The notes under the pieces are model-generated. The model searched no databases. It had not been told where the DNA came from and saw only the letters and a list, made by a program, of their open reading frames with translations. A program made the position numbers and the translations under genes. A stretch of DNA of 64,000 bases from Sphingomonadales bacterium UBA2369. GTDB taxonomy: Bacteria; Pseudomonadota; Alphaproteobacteria; Sphingomonadales; Sphingomonadaceae. Location: assembly GCA_002344055.1 (NCBI GenBank), contig DDTH01000017.1, forward strand, positions 344 through 64,343. The letters run 5' to 3'. Shown here piece by piece: positions 1-8,403 of the stretch. The first letter of the stretch is position 1. The number at the start of each line of letters is the position of its first letter.

Positions 1-189
1 TTCCGCACGACCGACGTGACCGGCGAAGTCGTCCTCCCCGAGGGAACCGAGATGGTCATGCCGGGCGACAACGTGAAGCTGGGCGTGAAGCTGATCGCCC
101 CGATCGCGATGGATCCGGGTCAGCGCTTCACCATCCGCGAAGGCGGCCGCACCGTCGGCGCCGGCGTGGTTGGCGCGATCTCGAAGTAA
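1..189 (+). CDS. tuf: Elongation factor Tu, C-terminal end (partial)
   Basis: The window opens inside a reading frame of 62 residues that ends with TAA at 187-189. The residues match domain 3 of EF-Tu, including VMPGDNVKL, a PIAMDPGQRFTIREGGRT stretch and the terminal GVVGAISK. EF-Tu delivers aminoacyl-tRNA to the ribosome in the cytoplasm as a GTPase; the GTPase domain lies outside the window. The gene sits directly before the S10 cluster, as is usual in proteobacteria, but a strong terminator separates it from rpsJ. Confidence 0.97.
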   Translation, partial: FRTTDVTGEVVLPEGTEMVMPGDNVKLGVKLIAPIAMDPGQRFTIREGGRTVGAGVVGAISK

Positions 190-216
190 GCTTCTTCAGC
201 TTCTTCGAAGGGTTAA

Positions 217-257
217 GGAGGCCCGGTTCCCGCAAGGGAGCCGGGCCTTCCCTTTTT
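217..257 (+). terminator. Rho-independent terminator after tuf
   Basis: A near-perfect GC stem (arms GGCCCGGTTCCC and GGGAGCCGGGCC, 220-247, with a short GCAA-like loop) is followed by a CCTTTTT tract at 251-257. It should end most tuf transcripts, so rpsJ probably has its own promoter between about 260 and 380. A TTGACC at 333-338 is a possible -35 element, but no convincing -10 element is visible. Confidence 0.85.
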
Positions 258-382
258 ATGGAAGCGCATGCTTTTCGCCGACCGCCGGGATTCTGCCGCC
301 GATCGGGCCAATCCGGCTCGAAGGGGGTTGCTTTGACCGCCTCTGTCTGGCAATGGCGCGCCTTCTTCGGAATCAGAACAGC

Positions 383-412
383 AAGAGGCCCGGCAACGGG
401 CCCAGGCTCTTT
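383..412 (+). promoter_or_regulatory. Hairpin in the rpsJ leader
   Basis: A perfect 6-bp stem, GGCCCG / CGGGCC, is closed by a GCAA tetraloop (387-402). Outer AAGA/TCTT pairing (383-386 with 408-411) could extend it. It lies about 20 nt before the rpsJ start and could affect translation of the first S10-operon gene. The role is inference only. Confidence 0.4.
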
Positions 413-430
413 CGCATCGGTAAGTGGGAA

Positions 431-742
<312 letters not shown>

Positions 743-785
743 GCGGGCGCGTTCCCCCGGGAGCGCATGAGTTAGGGTGATACCG

Positions 786-904
786 CACGGACTTGTCCGT
801 GGCCTGCGTCCCCGCCGTCTCGCTGCAATCGGCGAGGCACAAGCCCAGGCGGGGCACGCATTTTCTGTTGGGCTTGCACGCCCCCGAGCATTTCGCCCGG
901 GGGC
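786..904 (+). promoter_or_regulatory. Structured RNA between rpsJ and rplC
   Basis: Three stems can be paired by eye. (1) A 7-bp palindrome, CACGGAC / GTCCGTG (786-801). (2) A 12-bp stem joining 805-816 to 848-860 with one bulged C, enclosing an inner CTCGC/GCGAG stem (819-823 with 832-836). (3) A GCCCCCG/CGGGGGC stem (880-904) ending just before the rplC ribosome-binding site AGGAG (913-917). In addition, CAAGCCCA (840-847), inside the loop of stem 2, is perfectly complementary to TGGGCTTG (869-876) outside it, which would form a pseudoknot or an alternative fold. A ribosomal-protein autoregulatory element is the obvious guess. L4 or L3 binding is not shown. Confidence 0.6.
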
Positions 905-926
905 CTATGCATAGGAGCAAATGATC

Positions 927-1661
927 ATGCGCACTGGCGTGATCGCGAAGAAAATGGGGATGACCCGCCTGTTTCAGGACGATGGCCGCCACGTGCCGGT
1001 TACCGTTCTGAGCCTCGAAGGCGTTCAGGTCGTTTCCCGCCGCGAAACCGATCGTGACGGCTACACCGCCGTCCAGCTTGGCGCCGGCAGCGCCAAGGCC
1101 AAGAATCTGACGAAGCCCGAGCGTGGCCACTTCGGCAAGGCCGAAGTCGAGCCGAAGGCGCGCGTGGCCGAGTTCCGCGTTGCCGAGGATGCCCTTCTCG
1201 ATGTCGGCGCGGAAATTTCCGCCGATCATTTCGTCGAAGGCCAGCTGGTCGACGTCCAGGGCGTCACCCAGGGCAAGGGCTTTGCCGGCGCGATGAAGCG
1301 CTGGGGCTTCGGCGGTCTGCGCGCCACCCACGGCGTGTCGGTCTCGCACCGTTCGCACGGCTCCACCGGCAACCGCCAGGATCCGGGCCGCGTCTTCAAG
1401 AACAAGAAGATGGCCGGCCACATGGGCGCGCGTAACCGCACCCAGCAGAATCTCGAGATCGTCCGCACGGACGTCGAGCGCGGCCTCCTCTTCGTGAAGG
1501 GCTCCGTGCCCGGTCACAAGGGCGGCTGGCTGCTCGTCAAGGATGCCGTGAAGGTCGCCCGTCCGGACAACCTCCCCTATCCCGCCGGCCTGCGCGGTGC
1601 CGCTTCGGAGGCTCCGGCCGCCGATGTCGCGACCGACGAAGCCGCTGGTCAGGAAGCATAA
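927..1661 (+). CDS. rplC: 50S ribosomal protein L3
   Basis: L3 is a primary 23S rRNA-binding protein at the entrance of the peptidyl transferase centre. The 244-residue product starts MRTGVIAKKMGMTRLF and contains the conserved loop GSTGNRQDPGRVFKNKKMAGH. An in-frame ATG at 921 would add two residues (MI). The ATG at 927 is preferred because AGGAG at 913-917 is then 9 nt away, and the family normally begins MRTG. The C-terminal tail, about 20 residues, is Ala/Glu-rich and variable. It is followed by rplD after 3 nt. Confidence 0.95.
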   Translation: MRTGVIAKKMGMTRLFQDDGRHVPVTVLSLEGVQVVSRRETDRDGYTAVQLGAGSAKAKNLTKPERGHFGKAEVEPKARVAEFRVAEDALLDVGAEISADHFVEGQLVDVQGVTQGKGFAGAMKRWGFGGLRATHGVSVSHRSHGSTGNRQDPGRVFKNKKMAGHMGARNRTQQNLEIVRTDVERGLLFVKGSVPGHKGGWLLVKDAVKVARPDNLPYPAGLRGAASEAPAADVATDEAAGQEA

Positions 1662-1664
1662 GCC

Positions 1665-2291
1665 ATGAAGCTCACCACCAAGACCCTCGACGGCAAGAAG
1701 GGCTCGGACATCGAGCTTTCGGATGACGTGTTCGGCCTCGAGCCGCGCGCCGACATCCTGCACCGCGTCGTCACCTGGCAGCTCGAAAAGCGCCGCGGCA
1801 CCGCCCGCGCCGCCCGTGAGCGTTCGGATGTCGCCCGCACCGGCAAGAAGTTCGGTCGCCAGAAGGGCGGCGGTACCGCTCGTCACGGCGATCGCCGCGC
1901 CCCGATCTTCATCGGCGGCGGCAAGGCCCACGGCCCGCGCGTTCGCGACTTCAATCCGTCGCTGAACAAGAAGGTTCGTGCCCTCGGCCTGCGCATGGCG
2001 CTTTCGGCCAAGGCGAAGGACGGCAATCTCGTCGTGCTCGACAGCCTGGACCTGAAGGACGCCAAGACCGCCGCGCTCAAGGGCAATCTCGCCGGCATGG
2101 GCTGGGGCCGCAAGGCGCTGGTCATCGACGGCGACGCCATCAACGTCGGTTTCGCCCGCGCCTCGTCGAACCTGCGGGAGATCAACCTGCTCCCGGCGAT
2201 CGGCGCGAATGTCTACGACATCCTCAACCACGAGACGCTGGTCCTGACCCGCGCCGCGGTCGAGCAGCTGGAGGCCCGCTTCAATGGCTAA
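1665..2291 (+). CDS. rplD: 50S ribosomal protein L4
   Basis: This 208-residue protein of the L4/L1e family binds 23S rRNA and extends a loop into the exit tunnel. The tunnel loop is visible as GKKFGRQKGGGTARHGDRRAPIF (read in part), with the usual run of Gly, Arg and Lys at about residues 60-90. L4 is the classic autoregulator of S10 operons in enterobacteria; whether it does so here is unknown. Its end overlaps the rplW start by 8 nt, implying translational coupling. Confidence 0.96.
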   Translation: MKLTTKTLDGKKGSDIELSDDVFGLEPRADILHRVVTWQLEKRRGTARAARERSDVARTGKKFGRQKGGGTARHGDRRAPIFIGGGKAHGPRVRDFNPSLNKKVRALGLRMALSAKAKDGNLVVLDSLDLKDAKTAALKGNLAGMGWGRKALVIDGDAINVGFARASSNLREINLLPAIGANVYDILNHETLVLTRAAVEQLEARFNG

Positions 2292-2625
2292 GCTCTTCAA
2301 GCGCAAGAGCGCCGCCGCTTCGGCCAAGCCGACGGTGAGCCTCAATCATTACGACGTGGTGCTCGCGCCCCACATCACCGAGAAGGCGACCCTGCTCAGC
2401 GAGCATAATGCGGTCGTGTTCAAGGTGGCCGGCGGCGCGTCGAAGCCTCAGATCAAGGCGGCAGTCGAAGCCTTGTTCAACGTCGGCGTCGTCAACGTGA
2501 ACACCGTCACCCAAAAGGGGAAGACCAAGCGCTGGAAGGGTACGCCCTACCGCCGGTCCGACTTCAAGAAGGCGATCGTGACGCTGAAGGACGGCGATTC
2601 CATCGACGTCACCACCGGCATTTAA
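2284..2625 (+). CDS. rplW: 50S ribosomal protein L23
   Basis: The 113-residue product contains the L23 signature APHITEKAT near residue 30 and VKKVNTV-like residues (VVNVNTVTQKGKTKRW) near 75. L23 sits at the tunnel exit and is the docking site for trigger factor and SRP. The protein is about 10 residues longer than E. coli L23 because of a Lys/Ala-rich N-terminus. The ATG at 2284 lies inside the rplD end. Confidence 0.95.
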   Translation: MAKLFKRKSAAASAKPTVSLNHYDVVLAPHITEKATLLSEHNAVVFKVAGGASKPQIKAAVEALFNVGVVNVNTVTQKGKTKRWKGTPYRRSDFKKAIVTLKDGDSIDVTTGI

Positions 2626-2643
2626 GAGGGCTGGATCTAAGTC

Positions 2644-3480
2644 ATGGCACTCAAGACCTACAACCCGACCACGCCGTCGCAACGCGGCCTGATCCTGGTC
2701 GACAAATCGTCCCTGTGGAAGGGCAAGCCCGTCAAGGCGCTGACCGAAGGCAAGCGCAAGACGGGCGGCCGCAACAACAAGGGCCATGTTACCAGCCGCG
2801 GCATCGCGGGCGGTCACAAGCAGAAGTATCGCTACGTCGATTTCAAGCGGCGCAAGTGGGACATGGTCGGCACCGTCGAGCGGCTGGAATATGATCCGAA
2901 CCGCACGGCGTTCATCGCCCTCATCAAATATGAGGATGGCGAGCTGGCCTACATCCTGGCTCCGCAGCGTCTCGCCGAAGGCGATCAGGTGATCGCTGCG
3001 AAGAAGACCGACGTGAAGCCGGGCAACGCCATGGAACTGGGTCAGATGCCGGTCGGCACCATCGTCCACAATGTGGAGATGAAGCCGGGCAAGGGCGGCC
3101 AGATCGCCCGCGCCGCCGGGACCTATGTCCAGGTCGTCGGCCGTGACCGCGGCATGGTGATGGTTCGCCTGAACTCGGGCGAGCAGCGCTACATCCGCAG
3201 CGATTGCATGGGCACGGTTGGCGCGGTTTCGAACCCCGACAACCAGAACCAGAATTTCGGCAAGGCCGGCCGCACCCGCTGGCAGGGCCGTCGCCCGCTG
3301 ACCCGCGGCGTTGCCAAGAACCCGGTCGATCACCCGCACGGCGGTGGTGAAGGCCGGACCTCGGGCGGCCGTCACCCGGTCACGCCGTGGGGCAAGCCGA
3401 CCAAGGGTGCCCGCACCCGTTCGAACAAGGCGACGGACAAGTTCATCATCCGCTCGCGTCACGCGAAGAAGAAGAGGTAA
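2644..3480 (+). CDS. rplB: 50S ribosomal protein L2
   Basis: This 278-residue primary 23S rRNA-binding protein is needed for subunit association and peptidyl transferase activity. It has the hallmark VDHPHGGGEGRTSGG near the C-terminus, including the conserved His of the HPHGGGEG motif, and NNKGHVTSRGIAGGHKQ near residue 45. The length is standard. It is followed by rpsS after 3 nt. Confidence 0.98.
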   Translation: MALKTYNPTTPSQRGLILVDKSSLWKGKPVKALTEGKRKTGGRNNKGHVTSRGIAGGHKQKYRYVDFKRRKWDMVGTVERLEYDPNRTAFIALIKYEDGELAYILAPQRLAEGDQVIAAKKTDVKPGNAMELGQMPVGTIVHNVEMKPGKGGQIARAAGTYVQVVGRDRGMVMVRLNSGEQRYIRSDCMGTVGAVSNPDNQNQNFGKAGRTRWQGRRPLTRGVAKNPVDHPHGGGEGRTSGGRHPVTPWGKPTKGARTRSNKATDKFIIRSRHAKKKR

Positions 3481-3483
3481 TCG

Positions 3484-3759
3484 ATGGCCCGCTCCGTCTG
3501 GAAAGGTCCGTTTGTGGAACTGAGCCTGCTCAAGAAGGCTCAGACCGCTCAGGAGACCAACGCGCGCGCGCCGATCAAGACCTGGTCGCGCCGCTCCACC
3601 ATCCTGCCCGACTTCGTCGGCCTGACCTTCAACGTCTACAACGGCCGCAAGTTCGTGCCGGTGTCGGTGAATGAGGACATGGTCGGCATGAAGCTCGGCG
3701 AATTCGCGCCGACCCGCTATTTCCCGGGTCACGCTGCCGACAAGAAGGGCAAGCGCTGA
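3484..3759 (+). CDS. rpsS: 30S ribosomal protein S19
   Basis: The 91-residue product begins MARSVWKGPFV and has the S19 core RRSTILPDFVGLTFNVYNG and a FAPTRYFPGHAADKK end. It binds 16S rRNA in the 30S head next to S13. Its TGA overlaps the rplV ATG by one base (TGATG), a typical coupling junction. Confidence 0.98.
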   Translation: MARSVWKGPFVELSLLKKAQTAQETNARAPIKTWSRRSTILPDFVGLTFNVYNGRKFVPVSVNEDMVGMKLGEFAPTRYFPGHAADKKGKR

Positions 3760-4136
3760 TGGGACAGGCCAAGAACCCCCGCCGCGTTGGCGAAGGCGAA
3801 GCGCTGGCCGTGGGCACGATGATTCGTGGCTCGGCGCAGAAGCTGAACCTCGTCGCGCAGATGATCCGCGGCAAGAAGGTGGAAGAGGCTCTCAACATCC
3901 TCTCCTTCTCGACCAAAGGCATGGCAATCGACGCCCGCAAGGTGCTCGCCTCGGCGATCGCCAATGCGGAGAACAATCACAATCTCGACGTCGACAGCCT
4001 CGTCATCGCCGAGGCTTCGGTTGGCAAGTCGATCACCATGAAGCGTTTCGCCGCCCGCGCCCGCGGCCGTGGCACGCGCATCGAAAAGCCGTTCAGCCGT
4101 CTGCGCATCGTGGTGCGCGAGAGCCAGGAAGCCTAA
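3759..4136 (+). CDS. rplV: 50S ribosomal protein L22
   Basis: The 125-residue product has L22 motifs including MIRGKKVEEALNIL near residue 30 and a C-terminal FAARARGRGTRIEKPFSRL hairpin that lines the nascent-peptide tunnel (a macrolide contact region in other species). It is slightly longer than the 110-residue E. coli protein. Only 2 nt separate it from rpsC. Confidence 0.97.
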   Translation: MGQAKNPRRVGEGEALAVGTMIRGSAQKLNLVAQMIRGKKVEEALNILSFSTKGMAIDARKVLASAIANAENNHNLDVDSLVIAEASVGKSITMKRFAARARGRGTRIEKPFSRLRIVVRESQEA

Positions 4137-4138
4137 AA

Positions 4139-4846
4139 ATGGGTCAGAAAACCTCCCCCATCGGTCTGCGCCTGCAGATCAACCGCACCTGGGACAGCCG
4201 CTGGTTCGCCCGTGGCGACGATTACGGCCGGCTTCTTCTCGAGGACCTGAAGATGCGCCAGTACATCATGAAGGCGCTGCCGCAGGCGGCGATCTCCAAG
4301 GTGGTGATCGAGCGTCCGGCGAAGCTGTGCCGCGTCTCCATCTATGCCGCGCGCCCCGGCGTGATCATCGGCAAGAAGGGCTCGGACATCGAGAAATTGC
4401 GCAGCAAGCTGCGTGAATTCACGAACAGCGACGTGAGCCTGAACATCGTCGAAATCCGCAAGCCGGAGATCGACGCCCGCCTCGTCGCGCAGGGCATCGC
4501 CGATCAGCTGGAGCGCCGCATCGCGTTCCGCCGCGCGATGAAGCGCGCCGTGCAATCCTCCATGCGCCTCGGCGCCGAGGGCATTCGCGTCGTTTGCGGC
4601 GGCCGTCTCGGCGGCGCCGAAATCGCCCGCACGGAAGGGTATCGCGAGGGCCGCGTGCCCCTGCACACCCTGCGTGCCCATATCGATTATGCGGAAGCCA
4701 CCGCGCAGACGACCTATGGCGTCTGCGGCGTGAAGGTCTGGATCTTCAAGGGTGAGATTCTGGGCCACGATCCGCTGTCGCAGGACCGGCTGACGATGGA
4801 GGCTCAGACCTCCGGCGTCCGCCCTGCCCGCGACGATCGCCGCTAA
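4139..4846 (+). CDS. rpsC: 30S ribosomal protein S3
   Basis: The 235-residue product begins MGQKTSPIGLRLQINRTWDS, with a KH domain containing the GVIIGKKGSDIEKL motif at about residues 75-90 and the C-terminal IDYAEATAQTTYGVCGVKVW region. S3 forms part of the mRNA entry channel and contributes to helicase activity of the 30S subunit. The length matches alphaproteobacterial S3. Confidence 0.98.
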   Translation: MGQKTSPIGLRLQINRTWDSRWFARGDDYGRLLLEDLKMRQYIMKALPQAAISKVVIERPAKLCRVSIYAARPGVIIGKKGSDIEKLRSKLREFTNSDVSLNIVEIRKPEIDARLVAQGIADQLERRIAFRRAMKRAVQSSMRLGAEGIRVVCGGRLGGAEIARTEGYREGRVPLHTLRAHIDYAEATAQTTYGVCGVKVWIFKGEILGHDPLSQDRLTMEAQTSGVRPARDDRR

Positions 4847-4868
4847 GCGCCTGTTGGGATAAAAGAAA

Positions 4869-5294
4869 ATGCTGCAACCGAAGCGCACCAAATTCCGCAA
4901 GGCGTTCAAGGGCCGGATTCACGGCGACGCCAAGGGCGGTACCGATCTCAATTTCGGCGCCTATGGTCTCAAGGCGATGGCGCCGGAGCGGATCACCGCG
5001 CGCCAGATCGAGGCGGCCCGCCGCGCGATCACGCGTCACATCCGCCGTCAGGGCCGCTTGTGGATCCGCGTCTTCCCGGACGTGCCGGTTTCGTCGAAGC
5101 CGACCGAAGTCCGCATGGGTAAGGGTAAGGGCTCGCCCGAATATTGGGTCGCCCGCGTCAAGCCGGGCCGCATCCTGTTCGAGCTGGACGGTGTTCCCGG
5201 CCCGCTCGCGAAGGTCGCCTTCGAGCGCGCCGCCGAGAAGCTGCCGATCAAGGTCAAGTTCGTTGCTCGCCTCGGCGAGCAGATTGAGGGTTAA
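4869..5294 (+). CDS. rplP: 50S ribosomal protein L16
   Basis: The 141-residue product contains the L16 core LNFGAYGLKAM and RQGRLWIRVFPD, and the GKGSPEYWVARVKPG stretch near residue 85. It binds 23S rRNA close to the A site and is among the last proteins assembled. It is followed by rpmC after 5 nt. Confidence 0.97.
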   Translation: MLQPKRTKFRKAFKGRIHGDAKGGTDLNFGAYGLKAMAPERITARQIEAARRAITRHIRRQGRLWIRVFPDVPVSSKPTEVRMGKGKGSPEYWVARVKPGRILFELDGVPGPLAKVAFERAAEKLPIKVKFVARLGEQIEG

Positions 5295-5299
5295 GGGTC

Positions 5300-5506
5300 A
5301 TGAGCAAGATCGACGATCTCAAGGTCCGCACGGACGATGAGCTGGCGACCCAGCTCGGCGAGCTGAAGCGCGAGCAGTTCAACCTGCGCTTCCAGGCTGC
5401 GACCAACCAGCTGGAGAAGCCGAGCCGCGTCCGCGAGGTTCGCCGCGACATCGCCCGCATCAAGACCCTGCAGGCGCAGCGCTCCAGCGCTGCCCCGCAG
5501 GCTTAA
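5300..5506 (+). CDS. rpmC: 50S ribosomal protein L29
   Basis: The 68-residue, two-helix L29 has the conserved ELKREQFNLRFQAAT segment and VREVRRDIARIKT. It sits near the tunnel exit beside L23. A strong AAGGAG lies just after its stop, serving rpsQ. Confidence 0.96.
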   Translation: MSKIDDLKVRTDDELATQLGELKREQFNLRFQAATNQLEKPSRVREVRRDIARIKTLQAQRSSAAPQA

Positions 5507-5517
5507 GGAGACAAACG

Positions 5518-5787
5518 ATGCCAAAGCGCGTCATGACCGGCACCGTGGTGTCCGACAAGACCGACAAGACCGTGGTGGTCCTGGTCGAGCGGCGGGTGAA
5601 GCACCCGCTGTACGGCAAGATCATCAAGCGGTCGAAGAAGTATCACGCTCACGACGAGGCCAATGAGGTCAAGACCGGCGAGACCGTGCGGATCGAAGAG
5701 ACCGCGCCGATGTCGAAGCTGAAGACCTGGAAGGTCATCGAGCGTGTTTCGGCCGGCCGCGGCGAAGCGGTCGAAGCGAACGTCTGA
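5518..5787 (+). CDS. rpsQ: 30S ribosomal protein S17
   Basis: The 89-residue OB-fold S17 begins MPKRVMTGTVVSDKTDKTVVV and includes HPLYGKIIKRSKKYHAHD, the conserved family core. It is a primary 16S rRNA-binding protein. AAGGAGACAAACG gives a good ribosome-binding site. The gap to rplN is 73 nt, longer than most in the cluster. Confidence 0.97.
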   Translation: MPKRVMTGTVVSDKTDKTVVVLVERRVKHPLYGKIIKRSKKYHAHDEANEVKTGETVRIEETAPMSKLKTWKVIERVSAGRGEAVEANV

Positions 5788-5860
5788 TTTTACGTTCCCG
5801 TGGCGACACGGGAAAGCTGATCGCCGGGCTGGTCCCGGTTGAAGTGAAGGGAATGGATCT

Positions 5861-6229
5861 ATGATCCAAATGCAGTCTAACCTGGAGGTCGCTGATAACA
5901 GCGGCGCCAAGCGCGTTCAGTGCATCAAGGTGCTGGGCGGCTCCAAGCGGCGTTTCGCCGGCGTGGGCGACATCATCGTCGTCTCCGTCAAGGAAGCGGC
6001 GCCGCGCGGCAAGGTGAAGAAGGGCGACGTCCACAAGGCCGTCATCGTTCGCACCGCCAAGGACATCAATCGCCCGGACGGGTCGACCATCCGGTTCGAT
6101 TCCAACGCGGCGGTGCTGATCAACAACAATCAGGAGCCGATCGGCACCCGTATCTTCGGGCCGGTCGTCCGCGAACTGCGCGCGAAGAAGCATATGAAGA
6201 TCATTTCGCTCGCGCCCGAGGTGCTGTGA
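5861..6229 (+). CDS. rplN: 50S ribosomal protein L14
   Basis: The 122-residue product, of standard length, begins MIQMQSNLEVADNSGAK and carries the L14 signature with GVGDIIVVSVKEAAPRGKVKKG. It bridges to 16S rRNA at the subunit interface. It overlaps rplX by one base at TGATG. Confidence 0.98.
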   Translation: MIQMQSNLEVADNSGAKRVQCIKVLGGSKRRFAGVGDIIVVSVKEAAPRGKVKKGDVHKAVIVRTAKDINRPDGSTIRFDSNAAVLINNNQEPIGTRIFGPVVRELRAKKHMKIISLAPEVL

Positions 6230-6549
6230 TGGCTGCTGCCAAGATCAAGAAGGGCGACAAGGTCGTGGTCCTGTCCGGCAAGGACAAGGGCAAGCATGGC
6301 GAAGTCGTGAAATCGATGCCGAAGGAAGGCAAAGTGGTCGTTTCCGGCGTGAATGTCGCCGTGAAGCACCGCAAGCCGAGCCAGGGCAATCCGCAGGGTG
6401 GGCTCGAGCGCCGCGAAGCGCCGATGCACGTCTCCAAGGTCGCGATCGAAGATCCGAAGACCGGCAAGGCGACCCGCGTCCGCTTCGAGGAGCGCGACGG
6501 CAAGAAGGTCCGCGTCGCGGTCAAATCCGGGGAAGTCATCAATGGCTGA
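6229..6549 (+). CDS. rplX: 50S ribosomal protein L24
   Basis: The 106-residue product has a KOW motif (IKKGDKVVVLSGKDKGKHG, residues 6-24), the L24 hallmark, and the later NPQGGLERREAPMHVSKV segment. It initiates 50S assembly. The ATG at 6229 overlaps the rplN stop. The longer upstream open frame in the same phase is not used, because homology begins here. Confidence 0.97.
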   Translation: MAAAKIKKGDKVVVLSGKDKGKHGEVVKSMPKEGKVVVSGVNVAVKHRKPSQGNPQGGLERREAPMHVSKVAIEDPKTGKATRVRFEERDGKKVRVAVKSGEVING

Positions 6550-7126
6550 CAAGAAGTACACGCCGCGCCTTCGGCGCGATTTCGACGAGCGCATCGCGCC
6601 CGCGATGATGGAGAAGTTCGGTTACAAGAACCGGATGGAAATCCCGCGCATCGAGAAGATCGTCCTGAACATGGGCGTCGGCGAAGCGTCGCAGGACAAG
6701 AAGCACGTCACGACGGCGGCTGCCGAGATGGAGCTGATCGCGGGCCAGAAGCCGGTGATCACCAAGGCGAAGAAGTCGATCGCGCAGTTCAAGCTGCGTG
6801 AAGGCATGCCGATCGGCGTCAAGGTCACCCTCCGCAAGGAGCGGATGTACGAGTTCCTGGACCGACTGGTCACGATCGCGCTGCCGCGCGTCCGCGACTT
6901 TCGCGGCCTGAACCCGAAGTCGTTCGACGGCCGCGGCAATTACGCCATGGGCCTGAAGGAGCAGCTGATTTTCCCGGAAATCAGCTACGACAAGGTCGAC
7001 AAGGTGCGCGGCATGGACGTGATCGTCACGACCAGTGCGAAGACCGACGACGAGGCGCGCGAACTGCTGCGCCTCTTCAACTTCCCCTTCCCGCAGGATG
7101 CTGCCGACGCGCAGCAGGCCGCGTGA
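6542..7126 (+). CDS. rplE: 50S ribosomal protein L5
   Basis: The 194-residue product binds 5S rRNA and contacts the P-site tRNA. It begins MADKKYTPRLRRDFDERI and has the L5 signature IEKIVLNMGVGEASQDKK and the C-terminal GMDVIVTTSAKTDDEARELL. The ATG at 6542 overlaps the end of rplX by 8 nt. An upstream open frame in this phase has no L5 similarity and is excluded. Confidence 0.97.
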   Translation: MADKKYTPRLRRDFDERIAPAMMEKFGYKNRMEIPRIEKIVLNMGVGEASQDKKHVTTAAAEMELIAGQKPVITKAKKSIAQFKLREGMPIGVKVTLRKERMYEFLDRLVTIALPRVRDFRGLNPKSFDGRGNYAMGLKEQLIFPEISYDKVDKVRGMDVIVTTSAKTDDEARELLRLFNFPFPQDAADAQQAA

Positions 7127-7155
7127 ACCGCATTTGAAGAAGAGAGCTTAAGTCC

Positions 7156-7461
7156 ATGGCGAAACTGAGTTCCATCAACAAGAACGAGCGTCGCAAGAAG
7201 CTGGCGAAGAAATATGCCGGCCAATATGCGAAGCTGAAGGCGAAGGCGGCCGACGAGTCTCTGGACGAGACCGAGCGCCTGATGGCCCGGCTGAAGATGG
7301 CGGAGCTGCCGCGCAACGGCAATCCGACCCGCATCCGCAATCGTTGCGAGCTGACCGGCCGTTCGCGCGCCGTTTATCGCAAGTTCCGCCTGTCGCGCAT
7401 CATGCTGCGCGAGCTGGGCAATAAGGGCCTGATTCCGGGCCTCACGAAATCGAGCTGGTAA
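7156..7461 (+). CDS. rpsN: 30S ribosomal protein S14
   Basis: The 101-residue, zinc-free (C-minus) S14 begins MAKLSSINKNERRKKLAKKYA and ends in the conserved RCELTGRSRAVYRKFRLSRI region. Only one Cys is present, so this is the long form without the CXXC zinc ribbon. It binds the 30S head. Confidence 0.98.
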   Translation: MAKLSSINKNERRKKLAKKYAGQYAKLKAKAADESLDETERLMARLKMAELPRNGNPTRIRNRCELTGRSRAVYRKFRLSRIMLRELGNKGLIPGLTKSSW

Positions 7462-7471
7462 GGGCACGAAT

Positions 7472-7867
7472 ATGCCAATGACCGATCCCCTGGGTGATAT
7501 GCTCACCCGCATCCGCAACGGCCAGCGGGCGAAGAAGGACAGCGTCCTTTCGCCGGCTTCGAAGCTGCGCGTCCGCGTGCTCGATGTGCTTCAGCGCGAA
7601 GGCTATATCCGCGGCTACAGCCAGGATGGCGAAGGCGTGCAGCAGAATCTGCGCATCGAGCTGAAATATTTCGAGGGCCAGCCGGCGATCCAGCATCTGT
7701 CGCGCGTGTCCAAGCCGGGCCGGCGCGTCTATTCCGGCGCGCAGGAACTGCCCCGCATCCGCGGCGGCCTCGGCATCACCATCGTTTCGACGCCGAAGGG
7801 CGTGCTGTCGGACGCCGAAGCGCGTTCGCAGAACGTCGGCGGCGAAGTCCTCGCGGAGGTGTTCTAA
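7472..7867 (+). CDS. rpsH: 30S ribosomal protein S8
   Basis: The 131-residue product begins MPMTDPLGDMLTRIRNGQRA and has the C-terminal S8 signature GLGITIVSTPKGVLSDAEAR. In enterobacteria S8 represses the spc operon; no matching binding hairpin could be assigned here. Its stop overlaps rplF by one base (TAATG). Confidence 0.98.
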   Translation: MPMTDPLGDMLTRIRNGQRAKKDSVLSPASKLRVRVLDVLQREGYIRGYSQDGEGVQQNLRIELKYFEGQPAIQHLSRVSKPGRRVYSGAQELPRIRGGLGITIVSTPKGVLSDAEARSQNVGGEVLAEVF

Positions 7868-8400
7868 TGTCCCGCATCGGTAAGAAGCCGATTGCGCTGC
7901 CCGGCGGCGTGACGGCGACGACGGAAGGCGGCATCCTGTCGGTGAAGGGTCCGAAGGGCACCCTCTCGCTGCAGATGGCCGACGACATCAGCTACAAGAT
8001 CGAGGACGGTCAGATCGCGGTGAACCCGGCGAACGAGACCAAGCGCGCCCGCTCTTTCTGGGGCATGCAGCGTACGCTCGTTCAGAACCTCGTTACCGGC
8101 GTGACCGATGGCTTCACCAAGGTCCTCGAGATCACCGGTGTCGGCTATCGTGCAACGGCCCAGGGCAAGAACCTGAAGCTGCAGCTCGGCTACAGCCACG
8201 ATGTCAATGTCGCCATTCCGGACGGCATCGAGATCAAGACGCCCGATCAGACCACGGTCGAGATCAGCGGCATCGATCGCCAGAAGGTCGGTCAGATCGC
8301 CGCCGAAATCCGCCGCTGGCGCAAGCCGGAGCCCTATAAGGGCAAGGGTATCAAATATCGCGGCGAGTATATCTTCCGCAAAGAAGGCAAGAAGAAGTAA
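7867..8400 (+). CDS. rplF: 50S ribosomal protein L6
   Basis: The 177-residue product begins MSRIGKKPIALPGGV and contains the L6 C-terminal signature EPYKGKGIKYRGEYIFRKEGKKK. It binds 23S rRNA near the sarcin-ricin loop. The length is standard. Confidence 0.98.
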   Translation: MSRIGKKPIALPGGVTATTEGGILSVKGPKGTLSLQMADDISYKIEDGQIAVNPANETKRARSFWGMQRTLVQNLVTGVTDGFTKVLEITGVGYRATAQGKNLKLQLGYSHDVNVAIPDGIEIKTPDQTTVEISGIDRQKVGQIAAEIRRWRKPEPYKGKGIKYRGEYIFRKEGKKK

Positions 8401-8403
8401 GCC

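Noticed and set aside
170..430. Longer N-terminal extension of S10 from an upstream GTG
   Set aside because: The S10 family starts at the ATG at 431; the extension crosses the tuf terminator.
2281..3732. 483-codon antisense open frame over rplW-rplB-rpsS
   Set aside because: Same reason; the sense strand carries certain ribosomal proteins throughout.
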